Shown here in pieces: positions 18,077-29,361 of a DNA stretch of 64,000 bases. Each line of letters opens with the position of its first letter. Within the stretch, counting starts at the first letter, position 1. Where the stretch lies: positions 496,001 to 560,000 of the forward strand of contig NZ_BAABWX010000001.1 in the NCBI RefSeq assembly GCF_040364665.1, written 5' to 3'. Origin of the DNA: Cognatishimia sp. WU-CL00825. Its GTDB lineage: Bacteria; Pseudomonadota; Alphaproteobacteria; Rhodobacterales; Rhodobacteraceae. The notes beneath the pieces are model-generated. The model was not told where the DNA came from, ran no database searches, and worked only from the letters and a program-made list of their open reading frames with translations. The translations under genes were made by a program, and so were the position numbers.

Positions 18077-18420
18077 TGCGTGGTTTGTTTTATGTGATGA
18101 CTGCTTTTTCGGTCATTGGATTAGCGTTTTGGGCCTATCGGGAAAACTATACCACCCAAGAGGCGTTGGGGCGCACCGAAGTATTGCAGGCCGACATAGG
18201 TTCAGCCAGGGATAGGCTTGCGATGTTACGTGCGGAGTGGGCTTATTTGAACCGGCCAGACAGATTGCGCGAACTTGCCGACATCAATTACGAACAATTG
18301 CAGCTTCTGCCTCTGCGTCCAGATCAATTTGGCCGTATTGAACAAGTGGCCTTTCCACCTTTAGATACGGCGATCATCGACGGCATTGTCGAGGTCTCTA
18401 ATCAAGAGATTGCCCAATGA
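18076..18420 (+). CDS. ftsL: cell division protein FtsL
   Basis: Small bitopic divisome protein that with FtsB/FtsQ activates FtsWI. A single transmembrane helix (residues about 4-21) is followed by a short periplasmic coiled coil (about 30-60) containing the AEWAYLNRPDRLRELA element that is well kept among FtsL proteins. 114 residues. ATG at 18076 overlaps the rsmH stop by one base; a GTG three bases earlier is also open. Its stop overlaps the ftsI ATG by four bases, so expression is tightly coupled. Confidence 0.92.
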   Translation: MRGLFYVMTAFSVIGLAFWAYRENYTTQEALGRTEVLQADIGSARDRLAMLRAEWAYLNRPDRLRELADINYEQLQLLPLRPDQFGRIEQVAFPPLDTAIIDGIVEVSNQEIAQ

Positions 18421-20201
18421 TACGCAGACCTCTGCGGCCGCTTGCGACGATCATGAATGCGCGCGCCAAGGGCGAAAACCCGGATGCGATTGAAAAACAC
18501 AATATCAAGCAGCGCCACGAAGTCATGCGTGACAAGGCGCGCCAGCGTGCTGAGGGGCGCTTGTTGGTTCTAGGTGTGGTTTTCTTGGTGGCATTTGGTG
18601 CAATCGGGTTCCGCATGGGGGCCTTGGCCAACAGCGAAGCCGCGGAACCACGCGCTATTTCTGGCGAAAATTTCATCGTAGCGCAACGCGCAGATATCGT
18701 TGACCGCCAAGGGCGCATTCTTGCAACCAATCTTGAAACCTTTAGTCTATATGCGCAACCAAACCACATGATTGACAAGGAACATGTGGTGACAGAGCTT
18801 GTTAAAATTTTTCCTGATCTAAACGAAAATAGATTACGCAAAGATTTCACAGGCAAGCGTAAGTTCTTGTGGGTGCGAAAGAAAATTAGCCCAGAGCAAA
18901 AGCAAATGGTGCATGATATTGGCGATCCTGGGTTGCTGTTTGGGCCGCGCGATATGCGTCTTTATCCAAACGGAAAACTGGCTGCCCATGTGTTGGGTGG
19001 CGCTGGGTTTGGCCGCGAAGGCGTGAATGCAGCAGAATTGATCGGCGTCGCGGGTGTGGAACGTACTTTTGATGAGGCATTGCGCGACCCTGCAAATGGC
19101 GGCAAAGCATTGACACTGTCACTGGATCTGACAGTTCAAGCCGCGACCGAGCGGGTTTTATATGGCGGCATGAAGCTGCTCAATGCCAAGGGCGCAGCCG
19201 CCGTCCTGATGGATGTGCACACAGGCGAAGTGCTGTCATTGGTAAGCCTGCCTGACTTTGATCCCAACGAACGCCCCCGGCCACTGGTTGAGGGCGACGC
19301 GGCGGATAGTCCGTTGTTTAACAGGGCACTACAGGGCGTTTATGAACTGGGTTCAACGTTCAAAATATTTGCAACTGCACAGGCGCTTGAGCTGGGTTTG
19401 GTGAATCCAGACACGGTGATAGACACCAAAGGGCCTATGAAAGTTGGCGGGCATTCCATTGGCGAATTCAAACGCAAGAACTATGGCAAGCTTTCGGTCA
19501 CTGACATTATTGTCAAAAGCTCGAACCGGGGCACAGGACGGATTGCGTTGCAAATCGGTGTTGCGCGGCAAAAGGCTTTCTTGAAATCTTTGGGTTTATT
19601 TGAGCCAACACCTATCGAGATTACCGAAGCAAGCGGCGGTCAACCGCTGTTGCCTGCTAAGTGGACGGATCTGTCGGCGGTAACGGTGTCTTATGGGCAT
19701 GGGTTATCCAGCACACCGCTGCATTTGGCCACGGCCTATGCGGCGCTTGCTAATGGTGGTCGTTTCGTAAAACCAACGATTCTTAAGCAAGATCAAGCGC
19801 GATATGGCCCTCGGGTCATGCGTGAGGATGTGGCGGCAGCCAGCGTCAAGATGTTGCGCAAAGTAGTCACAAAAGGGACCGCCAGCTTTGGCGAGGTGCC
19901 AGGGTATTTTGTGGCCGGAAAAACAGGAACCGCGGATAAGCCAAAGCCGACTGGTGGCTATTATGATGACAAAGTTATCAATACCTTTGCTTCTGTCTTC
20001 CCTGCCCATTCTCCAAAATATGTACTGGTTGTTACCTTGGATGAGCCGGTCGAAACTTCTGGTTCTGAACCGCGTCGTACAGCGGGTTGGACAGCCGTTC
20101 CTGTCGCGGCAGAAATCATTGAGCGTGTGGCACCGCTTTTGGGTCTGCGTCCACAAGTTGAACCTGCGGTTTTGACTGATATAACGCTGGCATCACATTA
20201 G
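18417..20201 (+). CDS. ftsI: peptidoglycan D,D-transpeptidase FtsI (PBP3)
   Basis: Septal cross-linking enzyme, class B penicillin-binding protein. An N-terminal cytoplasmic tail is followed by a transmembrane helix (about residues 48-66), a pedestal domain, and the transpeptidase domain with catalytic motifs in order: STFK (Ser313, Lys316), SSN (368-370) and KTG (502-504). 594 residues, normal. Starts inside the ftsL stop (ATGA overlap). Works with FtsW, encoded further along the cluster. Confidence 0.97.
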   Translation: MIRRPLRPLATIMNARAKGENPDAIEKHNIKQRHEVMRDKARQRAEGRLLVLGVVFLVAFGAIGFRMGALANSEAAEPRAISGENFIVAQRADIVDRQGRILATNLETFSLYAQPNHMIDKEHVVTELVKIFPDLNENRLRKDFTGKRKFLWVRKKISPEQKQMVHDIGDPGLLFGPRDMRLYPNGKLAAHVLGGAGFGREGVNAAELIGVAGVERTFDEALRDPANGGKALTLSLDLTVQAATERVLYGGMKLLNAKGAAAVLMDVHTGEVLSLVSLPDFDPNERPRPLVEGDAADSPLFNRALQGVYELGSTFKIFATAQALELGLVNPDTVIDTKGPMKVGGHSIGEFKRKNYGKLSVTDIIVKSSNRGTGRIALQIGVARQKAFLKSLGLFEPTPIEITEASGGQPLLPAKWTDLSAVTVSYGHGLSSTPLHLATAYAALANGGRFVKPTILKQDQARYGPRVMREDVAAASVKMLRKVVTKGTASFGEVPGYFVAGKTGTADKPKPTGGYYDDKVINTFASVFPAHSPKYVLVVTLDEPVETSGSEPRRTAGWTAVPVAAEIIERVAPLLGLRPQVEPAVLTDITLASH

Positions 20202-20220
20202 TGCCAAAAAAGGGCAACAA

Positions 20221-21702
20221 ATGGCAGCACAGGCAAAGAGACTTTCCGAGCTGGGTTTAACTGCAGCGGCGGGCAAAAATCCTCTAGTAACCGGCATTGC
20301 GGTAGATAGTCGGGATGTAAAAGAGGGGTATTTGTTTGCGGCACTAGCGGGCACGCGCATTCACGGGGCCACCTTTATACAATATGCGCTGCGCATGGGT
20401 GCGGCCGTGATCGTGACGGACGCAGAAGGCGCGCGCATTGCGGCAGCTGAATTAGCTGGTGCTAACGTGGCTCTGGTTATCTGTGAGGATCCTCGACAAA
20501 CACTCGCATTTACGTCTGCGCTTTGGTTTGGTCAGCAGCCAAATACTGTTGCTGCCGTGACAGGGACAAACGGTAAAACTTCGGTGGCCACTTTCTTGCG
20601 CATGATTTGGCAAGAGATTGGCCTTGCGGCCATTAATTTGGGAACGACGGGCGTTGAAGGCGATTTTCAATACCCGCTACAACATACGACGCCAGAGCCA
20701 ATTACCCTACATAATGTCTTGGCCCTAGCCGCTGATGTCGGTGTGGAGTGCGCTGCGATGGAAGCCAGTTCGCATGGCTTAGAGCAACGTAGATTAGACG
20801 GCGTGCAACTCAAGGCCGCGGGTTTTACAAATTTCAGCCAGGACCATTTGGATTATCACGCGAATTTTGACGACTATTTTGACGCGAAATCCGGGTTGTT
20901 TGCCAGGGTCTTGCCCGAAGATGGTGTCGCTGTTGTCAATATTGACGATATGCGAGGTACGGATATTGCCGCCATCGCTAAGGGCCGTGGTCAAAATGTA
21001 ATCACCGTTGGTCGTCATAGCGCCGATTTGGAATTGCAGGTTCAGCGATTTGACACCACCGGTCAGGATATTCGCTTTTCCTACCGCGGAAAACCTTTTC
21101 AAGCGCGGCTTGGTCTGATTGGTGGGTTTCAGGCCGAAAATGTGCTGCTTGCAGCTGGGCTTGCGATTGGATGCGGGGCAGAAGCAGAACGCGTTTTTGA
21201 AGTTCTCGGGGAACTCAATACTGTGCGGGGTCGGATGCAACTGGCTGCAACACGCATGAACGGAGCGGCTGTTTTTGTGGATTACGCGCATACGCCGGAT
21301 GCAGTGGCGATAGCGCTAAAGGCTTTGCGGCCACATGTTATGGGGCGCTTGATTGCAATTGTAGGGGCTGGCGGGGACCGAGACGCAAGCAAGCGACCAT
21401 TAATGGGGGCCGCGGCTGTCAAAAATGCGGATATTGTATTTATCACCGATGACAATCCGCGCACCGAGGACCCTGCGGCGATCCGCGAAATGGTACTGGA
21501 GGGTGCACCTGAGGCTATTGAAGTTGCAGATCGCGCCGAGGCAATTCTGCGCGCCGTTGACACTCTAGGACCGGGGGACGCTTTGTTGATCGCTGGCAAG
21601 GGCCACGAGACGGGGCAGATTATAGGGGACGACATTTTGCCCTTTGACGATGTCGAACAAGCAAGCGTTGCGGTTCTGGCGTTGGACGGAGGGTTGGCGT
21701 GA
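20221..21702 (+). CDS. murE: UDP-MurNAc-L-Ala-D-Glu:meso-diaminopimelate ligase
   Basis: Adds the third residue to the peptidoglycan stem peptide using ATP. The Mur ligase P-loop GTNGKTSVATF is at about residue 117, and the DNPR motif in TDDNPRTEDP, which selects meso-diaminopimelate rather than lysine, is present at about residue 417. 493 residues. ATG 20221 has AAGGG at a good distance. The stop overlaps the murF start. Its substrate comes from the pathway that LysC, also in this window, starts. Confidence 0.97.
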   Translation: MAAQAKRLSELGLTAAAGKNPLVTGIAVDSRDVKEGYLFAALAGTRIHGATFIQYALRMGAAVIVTDAEGARIAAAELAGANVALVICEDPRQTLAFTSALWFGQQPNTVAAVTGTNGKTSVATFLRMIWQEIGLAAINLGTTGVEGDFQYPLQHTTPEPITLHNVLALAADVGVECAAMEASSHGLEQRRLDGVQLKAAGFTNFSQDHLDYHANFDDYFDAKSGLFARVLPEDGVAVVNIDDMRGTDIAAIAKGRGQNVITVGRHSADLELQVQRFDTTGQDIRFSYRGKPFQARLGLIGGFQAENVLLAAGLAIGCGAEAERVFEVLGELNTVRGRMQLAATRMNGAAVFVDYAHTPDAVAIALKALRPHVMGRLIAIVGAGGDRDASKRPLMGAAAVKNADIVFITDDNPRTEDPAAIREMVLEGAPEAIEVADRAEAILRAVDTLGPGDALLIAGKGHETGQIIGDDILPFDDVEQASVAVLALDGGLA

Positions 21703-23144
21703 TGTTGTGGTCTTCGCAAGAGGCCGCTGCGGCAACCAATGGACGCGCAACAGTTGATTGGGCATGCTCGGGTGTGTCGATCGATACGCGCACTTTAAAA
21801 AAAGGCGATTTGTTTGTGGCACTTAAGGCCGCGCGCGATGGGCACGAGTTTGTGGCCCAAGCGTTGCAGAACGGCGCTGTAGCTGCCTTAGTTACACATA
21901 TCCCCGACGGTCTCGATGAAACAGTCCCCTTGTTGATCGTTGACGATGCTCTGGCCGCCCTTGAAGATATGGCCCGTGCCGCCCGCAAACGAACGCGGGC
22001 CAAGGTTGTTGCCGTAACGGGGTCTGTCGGCAAGACTTCAAGCAAAGAAATGTTACGCAAAGTTTTAGGCGGGCAGGGAAAAACCCACGCCGCCGAGGCA
22101 AGTTATAATAACCACTGGGGTGTTCCGCTAACTTTGGCCCGGATGCCACAAGACACTGAATTTGCAGTCATTGAAATCGGGATGAACCACCCTGGCGAAA
22201 TCGCGCCTTTGGCAAAGATGACGCGCCCGCATGTGGCTTTGATCACGACAGTTGCTCCAGCACATATGGCTGCTTTTGAGAGCCTCGAAGGCATCGCAGT
22301 GGAAAAAGCATCGATCTTTGATGGATTAGAAGACAATGGCGCTGCGATTTACAAAGGCGACTTGCCAGTTTCGGATCTGCTGAATGCAAACGCAAACCGA
22401 TTTGCCAAGACGATTGTGAGCTTTGGCGAAAATACTTCTGCTGACTTCCAACTTCTTGATGTGCGGATTGGGGATGCCTCAACCGTCGCAAAGGCGCAAA
22501 TTGGCGCTGAGACACTATTGTTTAAAGTGTCTGTACCAGGCCGACATTTTGCCAGCAACGGCCTAGGCGTGCTAGCGGTTGCCGATGTTTTGGGTTTGGA
22601 TCGGGCCATCGCCATTGCGGATCTTGGGCAATGGTTTCCTGGGGCTGGTCGTGGGCAGCGCGAAGTTATCGCCTTGGACCGGGCGGATGATCGCCCGACA
22701 ATTGAACTTATTGATGACGCATATAATGCGAATCCAGCGTCGCTTGGGGCGGCGTTAGAGGTATTGGGCGCAGCGCAAGCCAAGGATGGCGTCGGACGCG
22801 TAAAAATTGGGCGGCGTATCGCTTATCTTGGCGACATGAAGGAACTGGGCGAACAAGAAGTCGCGATCCACGTCGCTGTTGCTAACCTTCCTGCGATTCA
22901 ATCTGTCGATAAGGTGCATTGTATTGGTCCGCTCATGAAATCTCTTTATGAGGCATTGCCTTATGAGAAACGCGGTCGTTGGACCGAGACCTCAGCAGAA
23001 ATGATAAATGGGCTTGCGCGTGATTTAGATGCGGGCGACGTGGTTTTGGCCAAAGGGTCGCTGAGCATGGGGGTCGGCAGAGTGGTTGACGCTATACGAA
23101 AATTGGGTCATCCCGCCTCCACAAAACGCGAAGGGACTTATTAA
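21702..23144 (+). CDS. murF: UDP-MurNAc-tripeptide:D-Ala-D-Ala ligase
   Basis: Adds D-Ala-D-Ala to the UDP-MurNAc tripeptide. The P-loop [11 protein letters not shown] lies near residue 106, with the central [15 protein letters not shown] and [10 protein letters not shown] motifs and the late [10 protein letters not shown] segment of the family. About 480 residues. ATG 21702 with GGAGGG eight bases upstream (GTG 21699 also open). The final TAATG joins it to mraY with a one-base overlap. Confidence 0.97.
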   Translation: MLWSSQEAAAATNGRATVDWACSGVSIDTRTLKKGDLFVALKAARDGHEFVAQALQNGAVAALVTHIPDGLDETVPLLIVDDALAALEDMARAARKRTRAKVVAVTGSVGKTSSKEMLRKVLGGQGKTHAAEASYNNHWGVPLTLARMPQDTEFAVIEIGMNHPGEIAPLAKMTRPHVALITTVAPAHMAAFESLEGIAVEKASIFDGLEDNGAAIYKGDLPVSDLLNANANRFAKTIVSFGENTSADFQLLDVRIGDASTVAKAQIGAETLLFKVSVPGRHFASNGLGVLAVADVLGLDRAIAIADLGQWFPGAGRGQREVIALDRADDRPTIELIDDAYNANPASLGAALEVLGAAQAKDGVGRVKIGRRIAYLGDMKELGEQEVAIHVAVANLPAIQSVDKVHCIGPLMKSLYEALPYEKRGRWTETSAEMINGLARDLDAGDVVLAKGSLSMGVGRVVDAIRKLGHPASTKREGTY

Positions 23145-24226
23145 TGTTATATTGGTTAACAGCGCTTTCTGATGGCGGCGATGTATTCAATTTATTTCGC
23201 TATATCACTTTCCGCGCTGGTGGAGCCTTTATGACGGCCCTGATATTTGGGTTTATTTTTGGGCGTCCGCTGATCAATGTTTTGCGTCGCAAGCAGGGCA
23301 AAGGCCAACCCATTCGCGAAGACGGGCCCGAAGGACACTTTTCTAAGGCGGGGACCCCCACGATGGGGGGCTTGTTGATCGTTGGGGCACTGCTGACATC
23401 CACGCTTTTGTGGGCACGGCTGGACAATGGTTTTGTTTGGTTGGTTTTGTTTGTCACCATGGCATACGGGCTGATTGGGTTTGCAGATGATTATGCAAAG
23501 GTCAGCAAGCAAAATACCAATGGTGTTTCGGGACGCGTGCGCCTTTTGCTTGGGTTCTTGATTGCAGGTATTGCCGGATATTGGGCAACACAATTGCATC
23601 CCGAGGCTTTGCAATTCAGAGTGGCTTTGCCAATTTTCAAAGATCTCCTGCTTAATTTTGGGCTGCTGTTTATCCCTTTCTCAATGTTTGTTGTGGTGGG
23701 GGCGGCCAATGCCGTGAATTTGACCGATGGACTGGACGGTCTGGCCATTATGCCCGTGATGATAGCAGCAGGCACCCTTGGCATCATTGCCTATGCGGTT
23801 GGACGCGTGGATTTCACAGAATACTTGGATGTTCACTATGTGCCGGGAACCGGTGAAATCTTGATATTTACAGCGGGTTTGATCGGCGGGGGGCTTGGTT
23901 TTCTTTGGTATAACGCCCCACCTGCGGCCGTGTTTATGGGCGATACCGGGTCTTTGGCCCTTGGTGGTGCGCTTGGGGCAATCGCGGTGGCCACAAAGCA
24001 CGAGCTGGTATTGGGCATCGTCGGAGGGCTGTTTGTTGTGGAAGCGCTTTCCGTCATTATTCAGGTTCTATACTTTAAACGCACAGGCAAACGCGTATTT
24101 CTGATGGCCCCGATCCATCACCACTATGAGAAAAAGGGGTGGGCAGAACCGCAGATTGTCATCCGTTTTTGGATCATTTCGCTCATACTGGCGATGATTG
24201 GTCTGGCAACCTTGAAGGTGCGTTAA
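23144..24226 (+). CDS. mraY: phospho-N-acetylmuramoyl-pentapeptide transferase
   Basis: Integral membrane enzyme making lipid I from UDP-MurNAc-pentapeptide and undecaprenyl phosphate. Visible signatures: TPTMGG and FADDYAKV near the N-terminal third, [22 protein letters not shown], and the cytoplasmic HHHYEKKGW loop near the C-terminus; about ten membrane helices; 360 residues. It closes the first dcw block before a 106-base gap to murD that contains a hairpin. Confidence 0.97.
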   Translation: MLYWLTALSDGGDVFNLFRYITFRAGGAFMTALIFGFIFGRPLINVLRRKQGKGQPIREDGPEGHFSKAGTPTMGGLLIVGALLTSTLLWARLDNGFVWLVLFVTMAYGLIGFADDYAKVSKQNTNGVSGRVRLLLGFLIAGIAGYWATQLHPEALQFRVALPIFKDLLLNFGLLFIPFSMFVVVGAANAVNLTDGLDGLAIMPVMIAAGTLGIIAYAVGRVDFTEYLDVHYVPGTGEILIFTAGLIGGGLGFLWYNAPPAAVFMGDTGSLALGGALGAIAVATKHELVLGIVGGLFVVEALSVIIQVLYFKRTGKRVFLMAPIHHHYEKKGWAEPQIVIRFWIISLILAMIGLATLKVR

Positions 24227-24254
24227 GCGGCCATAAGTTTTTTCTTTCTCTATG

Positions 24255-24285
24255 CCAGCGTGCCGCTAAGATGCGCTGGCTTTCG
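24255..24285 (+). terminator. weak terminator-like hairpin between mraY and murD
   Basis: CCAGCG at 24255-24260 pairs with CGCTGG at 24274-24279, followed by CTTTCGCTTT. The tail is pyrimidine-rich but not a clean T run, so it may be only an attenuating or processing structure. Confidence 0.35.
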
Positions 24286-24332
24286 CTTTGCTAAATACAA
24301 GCTTCGTGACGCAGCATATTGAGGGCTCATAT

Positions 24333-25754
24333 ATGATATCAGTGCAGGGTTTTGCGGGTTCTAACGTTGGTGTGCTTGGGTTGGGCAGATCGGGCATGGC
24401 CACTGCACGCGCATTGCAGGCTGGCGGGGCCACTGCGATCTGTTGGGATGACAACGCGCAGGCCCGACAATTGGCCGAACAGGATGGCTTTGTCGTTGCG
24501 GATCTTGCTCGTGATGGAGCGTTTCAGGACCTGGCCTGTTTGATTGTTTCGCCAGGTATTCCGCATCTCTATCCAACACCAAACAAGATCATCGAGAAAG
24601 CACTGCGCGCTGGCGTCACGATCGACAACGATATTGGCCTGTTTTTTCGCAGTTTTGCGACGCAAGAATGGGACAACTTTGTTGTTACACCTAAAATTGT
24701 TGCGATTACCGGCTCAAATGGAAAATCAACGACTTCGGCCCTGATCCATCATGTGCTTGAGCATGTGGGACGCAGCACCCAATTGGCGGGCAATATCGGG
24801 CGCGGTGTGTTGGATATCGATCCAGCGCAAGATGGAGAAGTTATTGTGTTGGAGCTGAGCAGCTATCAAACAGAATTGGCGCGTGCTCTGACGCCTGACA
24901 TAGCTGTTTTTACCAACTTGTCCCCAGATCACCTTGATAGGCATGCGGGAATGGGCGGGTATTTCGCTGCCAAACGCCGACTTTTTGCAGAAGGTGGCCC
25001 TGATCGCGCAGTTATTGGTGTCGATGAGATCGAAGGCTTGTTCCTTGCGGGGCAAATGTCTGAGGGTCGTGCCGATGATCGGGTTATTCAGATTTCGGTT
25101 GACCAGAAACTTGCCGGGAACGGTTGGAATGTTTTTGCGAAAAAGGGCTTTCTGTCAGAGTATCGCAAAGGACGCCAAGTGGGGGCTATTGATTTGCGCA
25201 AGATCAAAGGGTTGCCCGGAGCGCACAATCATCAAAACGCCTGTGCAGCTTATGCCGTGTGTCGGACTTTGGGGCTTGCACCACGCGTGATTGAAAAAGC
25301 CTTTGAAAGCTTTGCAGGCTTACCGCACCGCAGCCAGATTGTCGCCGAAAGTGGTGATGTCACCTTTGTAAACGACAGCAAGGCCACCAATGTTGACGCC
25401 GCAGCCAAAGCCCTGTCGGCTTTTGGCAAGATCCGCTGGATTTGTGGTGGGTTGCAAAAGGATGGGGGACTTGAAGGGCTTCAGGGGGCTATGGGCAACG
25501 TAGTCAAAGCCTATGTGATTGGTCGAGAAGCAGCAGCGTTTTCGATGCAATTGCCAGATATTTCCTGTGAAGTCTGCACAAGCATGGACGTCGCTGTTTC
25601 AAAAGCAGTTGCTGATGCCCAACCCGGAGAGACCGTTTTGCTTGCACCTGCGGCTGCGAGCTTTGATCAATACGACAGTTTTGAAAAGCGCGGCACGCAT
25701 TTCATCAAACTGGTGCGTGACGCCTTGGGCGTGTCTGAGCCGAACGAAATCTAA
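24333..25754 (+). CDS. murD: UDP-MurNAc-L-alanine:D-glutamate ligase
   Basis: Adds D-Glu to UDP-MurNAc-L-Ala. N-terminal nucleotide-binding [16 protein letters not shown], then the Mur ligase P-loop [12 protein letters not shown] (about residue 129) and [10 protein letters not shown]. 473 residues from ATG 24333, which is preceded by GAGGG at seven bases; the TTG 45 bases earlier is not needed. It converges with the minus-strand flavoprotein gene, with a three-base gap, so it is the end of a transcription unit. Confidence 0.97.
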   Translation: MISVQGFAGSNVGVLGLGRSGMATARALQAGGATAICWDDNAQARQLAEQDGFVVADLARDGAFQDLACLIVSPGIPHLYPTPNKIIEKALRAGVTIDNDIGLFFRSFATQEWDNFVVTPKIVAITGSNGKSTTSALIHHVLEHVGRSTQLAGNIGRGVLDIDPAQDGEVIVLELSSYQTELARALTPDIAVFTNLSPDHLDRHAGMGGYFAAKRRLFAEGGPDRAVIGVDEIEGLFLAGQMSEGRADDRVIQISVDQKLAGNGWNVFAKKGFLSEYRKGRQVGAIDLRKIKGLPGAHNHQNACAAYAVCRTLGLAPRVIEKAFESFAGLPHRSQIVAESGDVTFVNDSKATNVDAAAKALSAFGKIRWICGGLQKDGGLEGLQGAMGNVVKAYVIGREAAAFSMQLPDISCEVCTSMDVAVSKAVADAQPGETVLLAPAAASFDQYDSFEKRGTHFIKLVRDALGVSEPNEI

Positions 25755-25757
25755 GTT

Positions 25758-26954
25758 TCACGCAGCAGACTTGGGCAAAGCTTGTTGAATGGCTTGTCCC
25801 GCTGCAAAGCCTGATGACCAGGCCCATTGAAAATTGAAACCGCCAAGCCAACCCGTTACGTCAACAGCTTCGCCGATGACATAAAGGCCGGGTTGGTTTT
25901 TGGCTTGCATGGTTTTTGACGACAAATTGTCGGTACTGATACCACCAAGAGTTACTTCTGCTGTGCGGTATCCCTCGGTGCCTGACGGCGTTAGTTGCCA
26001 TTGCGTTAGCTGTGTCGCCAGTTTGGACAATGCAGCATCGCTTTGGTCGGCGATATTGCCGTGCAGCGCCAATTCCTTCACCAGATAATCAGCAAGTCTT
26101 GTGGGGAAAATCTGGGCCATTATGGTGCTTAGGTTGCGACGACCGTCCGAAATGCGCTTTTGCCTTAGGGTTTCAAAGAGGTCTGAAGTTGGCGAAAGAT
26201 TCACTGTTATTGGCGCTCCTTCGGTCCAATAGCTGCTGATTTGCAAAACAGCAGGACCAGAAAGACCTCGGTGGGTGAACAGCATGGCTTCTTCAAATTG
26301 GGTTTGCCCAGATGCGATGCGCACCGGGAGCGAAACGCCGGCCAATGGTTTGTAGCGTCCTTCTGGAAAAGTGAATGGCACAAGGGCGGGCCGGACATCT
26401 GTAAGTGTCAAACCAAATTGACGTGCTATGTCATATGCCAGCCCAGTGGCCCCCATTTTGGGGATAGATTTTCCGCCAGTGGCCAGAACCAGGTTTGTGC
26501 AACGAATTTCCCGCCGCTTTCCCGCTCGCTCGATTTCAACGGTATAGAAATCATTGGAATAAGACACAGACAGTATGTTGGTTTGGGTCCAAAGTTCCGC
26601 GCCAGATTCTTTCATTTCATCCAGAAGCATCTGGATGATGTCTTTGGCGGAATTATCACAAAACAATTGCCCCAAGGTTTTTTCGTGATAGGCGATGTTG
26701 TGCTTGGCAATCAGCTCTAGAAAATCCCACTGTGAATATCGGCTGAGAGCGCTTTTGCAGAAGTGCGGATTTTGTGAAATAAAGTTCTCGTGGCTGGCAT
26801 AAAGATTAGTGAAATTACACCGCCCGCCGCCGGAAATTCGAATTTTTTCACCTGGGTTTTTGGCGTGATCCAGCACCAGCGTTTTGCCTTTGCAATGTGC
26901 TGCACACATCAGGCCTGCGGCTCCGGCGCCGAGTATTACGGTGTTATAATCCAT
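25758..26954 (-). CDS. NAD(P)/FAD-dependent oxidoreductase, HI0933/BaiN family
   Basis: Flavoprotein of the YhiN/HI0933/BaiN family, 398 residues. An N-terminal FAD-binding GAGAAGLMCAAHC is followed by the family signature SGGGRCNFTN (about residues 43-52), the LVLATGGKSIPKMGATG segment, and the C-terminal GEAVDVTGWLGGFNFQWAW that closes the FAD site. Physiological reaction unknown for most members; BaiN in gut clostridia acts on bile acid intermediates. I use ATG 26954 because the extra 13 upstream codons are not family-like. It is inserted in reverse inside the dcw cluster. Confidence 0.9.
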   Translation of the reverse strand: MDYNTVILGAGAAGLMCAAHCKGKTLVLDHAKNPGEKIRISGGGRCNFTNLYASHENFISQNPHFCKSALSRYSQWDFLELIAKHNIAYHEKTLGQLFCDNSAKDIIQMLLDEMKESGAELWTQTNILSVSYSNDFYTVEIERAGKRREIRCTNLVLATGGKSIPKMGATGLAYDIARQFGLTLTDVRPALVPFTFPEGRYKPLAGVSLPVRIASGQTQFEEAMLFTHRGLSGPAVLQISSYWTEGAPITVNLSPTSDLFETLRQKRISDGRRNLSTIMAQIFPTRLADYLVKELALHGNIADQSDAALSKLATQLTQWQLTPSGTEGYRTAEVTLGGISTDNLSSKTMQAKNQPGLYVIGEAVDVTGWLGGFNFQWAWSSGFAAGQAIQQALPKSAA

Positions 26955-27018
26955 AGGGGCGCTGTGCCTGACCAAGGCCATATGGTCAAGCAAATCTACA
27001 GATCGCTGTTACAAAGCT

Positions 27019-27046
27019 TTCAAAACGAATCAACTGCTGTTAGAAT
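27019..27046 (+). promoter_or_regulatory. possible promoter for the ftsW-murG segment
   Basis: TTCAAA at 27019-27024 and TAGAAT at 27041-27046 are 16 bases apart in the only gap where a promoter for ftsW onward can lie, because the preceding gene is on the other strand. Box quality is moderate and no start site is known. Confidence 0.3.
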
Positions 27047-27099
27047 CACGACAGACCCGGAAAACCGGGCGATTTGAGGCAGATTTTCGGCGGTTTACG

Positions 27100-28266
27100 A
27101 TGACAGAAATGGTTTATGGCGCACTCCCTGTACGGGATGTTGAGCCGATTCTTCCAAAATGGTGGCGCACTCTAGATAAATGGACGATGTCCTGCATCTT
27201 GATCCTGTTCGGCATCGGCTTGCTTTTGGGCCTGGCGGCCAGTCCGCCCTTGGCCGAAAAAAATGGATTTCCGCATTTTTATTATGTGTTGCGTCAGTCC
27301 GTGTTTGGGGCAGCTGCCTTATTTGCCATGGTCGTCACATCGATGATGAGTCCCAAGTTGGTGCGCAGGCTGGCTGTAATGGGCTTCTTGGCAGCGTTTT
27401 TAGCATTATTGATGTTGCCCTTCTTTGGTACAGATTTTGGAAAAGGGGCGGTGCGTTGGTACAGCCTTGGGTTTGCATCGGTCCAGCCGTCGGAATTTCT
27501 GAAACCCGGATTTGTGGTGGTAGCGGCCTGGCTGATGGCCGCAAATCAAGAAATCAACGGCCCTCCTGGGAAACTTTGGTCATTTTGCTTGACGGTTTCC
27601 ATTGCCCTTGTGTTGGTCATGCAGCCTGATTTTGGCCAGGCCTGTCTGATTTTATTTGCTTGGGGTGTGATGTATTTCATCGCTGGTGCGCCAATGACAC
27701 TTTTGGTGGCGATGATGTTGTTGGTGATCATTGGCGGCATGTTCGCTTACAATAGTTCAGAACATTTTGCTCGACGTATTGACGGCTTTTTAAGCGCAGA
27801 TGTCGACCCGACAACTCAACTTGGTTATGCCACCAATGCCATTCGCGAAGGTGGGTTTTTTGGTGTCGGCGTGGGCGAGGGGCAGGTGAAGTGGAGCTTG
27901 CCTGATGCCCATACAGATTTTATCATTGCAGTTGCAGCCGAAGAATATGGCCTGTTGCTGGTGCTGCTTATCTTGGGGCTTTACGCTTTTATCGTGGGGC
28001 GGTCTTTTTTAAGACTGATGCGAGAGCGGGATCCGTTTATTCGTTTGGCAGGCACGGGGCTGGCCGCAATGTTTGGTGTTCAGGCGATGATTAACATGGG
28101 TGTTGCAGTACGTTTGCTTCCGGCAAAAGGCATGACATTGCCCTTTGTGAGTTATGGCGGTAGTTCTTTGATTGCAGGCGGTATCGCCGTAGGGATGCTA
28201 TTGGCATTCACGCGCAGCCGTCCACAAGGTGAAATTAGCGACATTCTTCGAGGTCACTACAGATGA
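27100..28266 (+). CDS. ftsW: septal peptidoglycan polymerase FtsW
   Basis: SEDS-family glycosyltransferase that polymerises lipid II at the septum with FtsI. 388 residues with about ten membrane helices; SEDS landmarks include [21 protein letters not shown] [11 protein letters not shown], and the late [19 protein letters not shown] 27100; the stop overlaps the murG start by four bases (ATGA). First gene of the second dcw block after the reversed flavoprotein gene. Confidence 0.96.
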   Translation: MTEMVYGALPVRDVEPILPKWWRTLDKWTMSCILILFGIGLLLGLAASPPLAEKNGFPHFYYVLRQSVFGAAALFAMVVTSMMSPKLVRRLAVMGFLAAFLALLMLPFFGTDFGKGAVRWYSLGFASVQPSEFLKPGFVVVAAWLMAANQEINGPPGKLWSFCLTVSIALVLVMQPDFGQACLILFAWGVMYFIAGAPMTLLVAMMLLVIIGGMFAYNSSEHFARRIDGFLSADVDPTTQLGYATNAIREGGFFGVGVGEGQVKWSLPDAHTDFIIAVAAEEYGLLLVLLILGLYAFIVGRSFLRLMRERDPFIRLAGTGLAAMFGVQAMINMGVAVRLLPAKGMTLPFVSYGGSSLIAGGIAVGMLLAFTRSRPQGEISDILRGHYR

Positions 28267-29351
28267 CAGATAAGCCGTTGCTGGTAATTGCAGCCGGAGG
28301 CACGGGGGGGCATATGTTCCCAGCCCAAGCCCTTGCGGAGGCGATGCTAGCCAAAGGGTGGCGCGTGCAACTGAGCACGGATTCCCGTGGTGCAAGATAT
28401 ACGGGTGCTTTTCCCAGTGAAGTTGATATCCAACAAGTGCAGTCTGCGACATTTGCGCGGGGCAGCTTTTTGAACAAAATGATGGTGCCATTTCGGGTGC
28501 TATCTGGCATTCTGGGTGCCGCCATGAAAATGCGGCGCAGCAAGCCGAACGCCGTTGTAGGCTTTGGTGGATACCCCACAATTCCTGCAATGGGCGCGGC
28601 GTTTTTGTTGCGTTTGCCGCGGATGATCCATGAACAAAATGGCGTACTTGGCCGTGTGAACTCGTTGTTTGCAAAGCGCGTAAACTATGTGGCCTGCGGC
28701 ACTTCTCCAACGCAGGTTCCAGAGGGAACCAATGATGTGCATGTTGGTAATCCGGTACGCGCTTCAGTGCTTGAACGCGCGGGTGCAGGATATATTCCAC
28801 CGGGCGATTACCCGATGTCGATACTGGTGATTGGTGGATCGCAAGGCGCGCGCATTCTAAGTGATGTTGTGCCTCCAGCAATTGATGCGCTGCCCTCTGA
28901 AATTCGCCGTCATGTGCGAGTGTCCCATCAAGCACGTGAAGAAGATATCGAACGGGTCAGCCAATACTATGTTGATCAAGGTGTAGACGCCGATGTGCGG
29001 AGCTTTTTTACCGATATCCCGGAACGTATGACAGAGGCACAACTGGTTATTTCACGGTCGGGCGCATCCTCTGTTGCAGATATTTCGGTGATTGGCAGGC
29101 CATCGATTCTGGTGCCTTTTGCTGCGGCAACAGGCGACCACCAAAGTGCCAATGCGCGAGGACTTGCCGATGCCGGTGCTGCGATCGTCATTCCAGAAAC
29201 ATTGCTAGAAGTGGACAGTTTGTCTGCACAGATCGCTGTGGTCCTCGGAGATTCGGATGGTGGCTTGCAAATGTCGCGCCGCGCTTTGTCGGTGGCGAGG
29301 CCAGATGCCACCGAACAATTGGTCGCGCTGGTTGAAGAAATAGCGAATTAA
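28263..29351 (+). CDS. murG: undecaprenyldiphospho-muramoylpentapeptide beta-N-acetylglucosaminyltransferase
   Basis: Peripheral membrane GT28 enzyme that converts lipid I to lipid II. The N-terminal glycine-rich [17 protein letters not shown] (residues 11-27), the mid GGSQGA loop and the C-terminal [11 protein letters not shown] nucleotide-sugar site are all present in 362 residues. Overlaps ftsW by four bases; followed ten bases later by murC. Confidence 0.97.
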   Translation: MTDKPLLVIAAGGTGGHMFPAQALAEAMLAKGWRVQLSTDSRGARYTGAFPSEVDIQQVQSATFARGSFLNKMMVPFRVLSGILGAAMKMRRSKPNAVVGFGGYPTIPAMGAAFLLRLPRMIHEQNGVLGRVNSLFAKRVNYVACGTSPTQVPEGTNDVHVGNPVRASVLERAGAGYIPPGDYPMSILVIGGSQGARILSDVVPPAIDALPSEIRRHVRVSHQAREEDIERVSQYYVDQGVDADVRSFFTDIPERMTEAQLVISRSGASSVADISVIGRPSILVPFAAATGDHQSANARGLADAGAAIVIPETLLEVDSLSAQIAVVLGDSDGGLQMSRRALSVARPDATEQLVALVEEIAN

Positions 29352-29361
29352 GGAAAATTCT

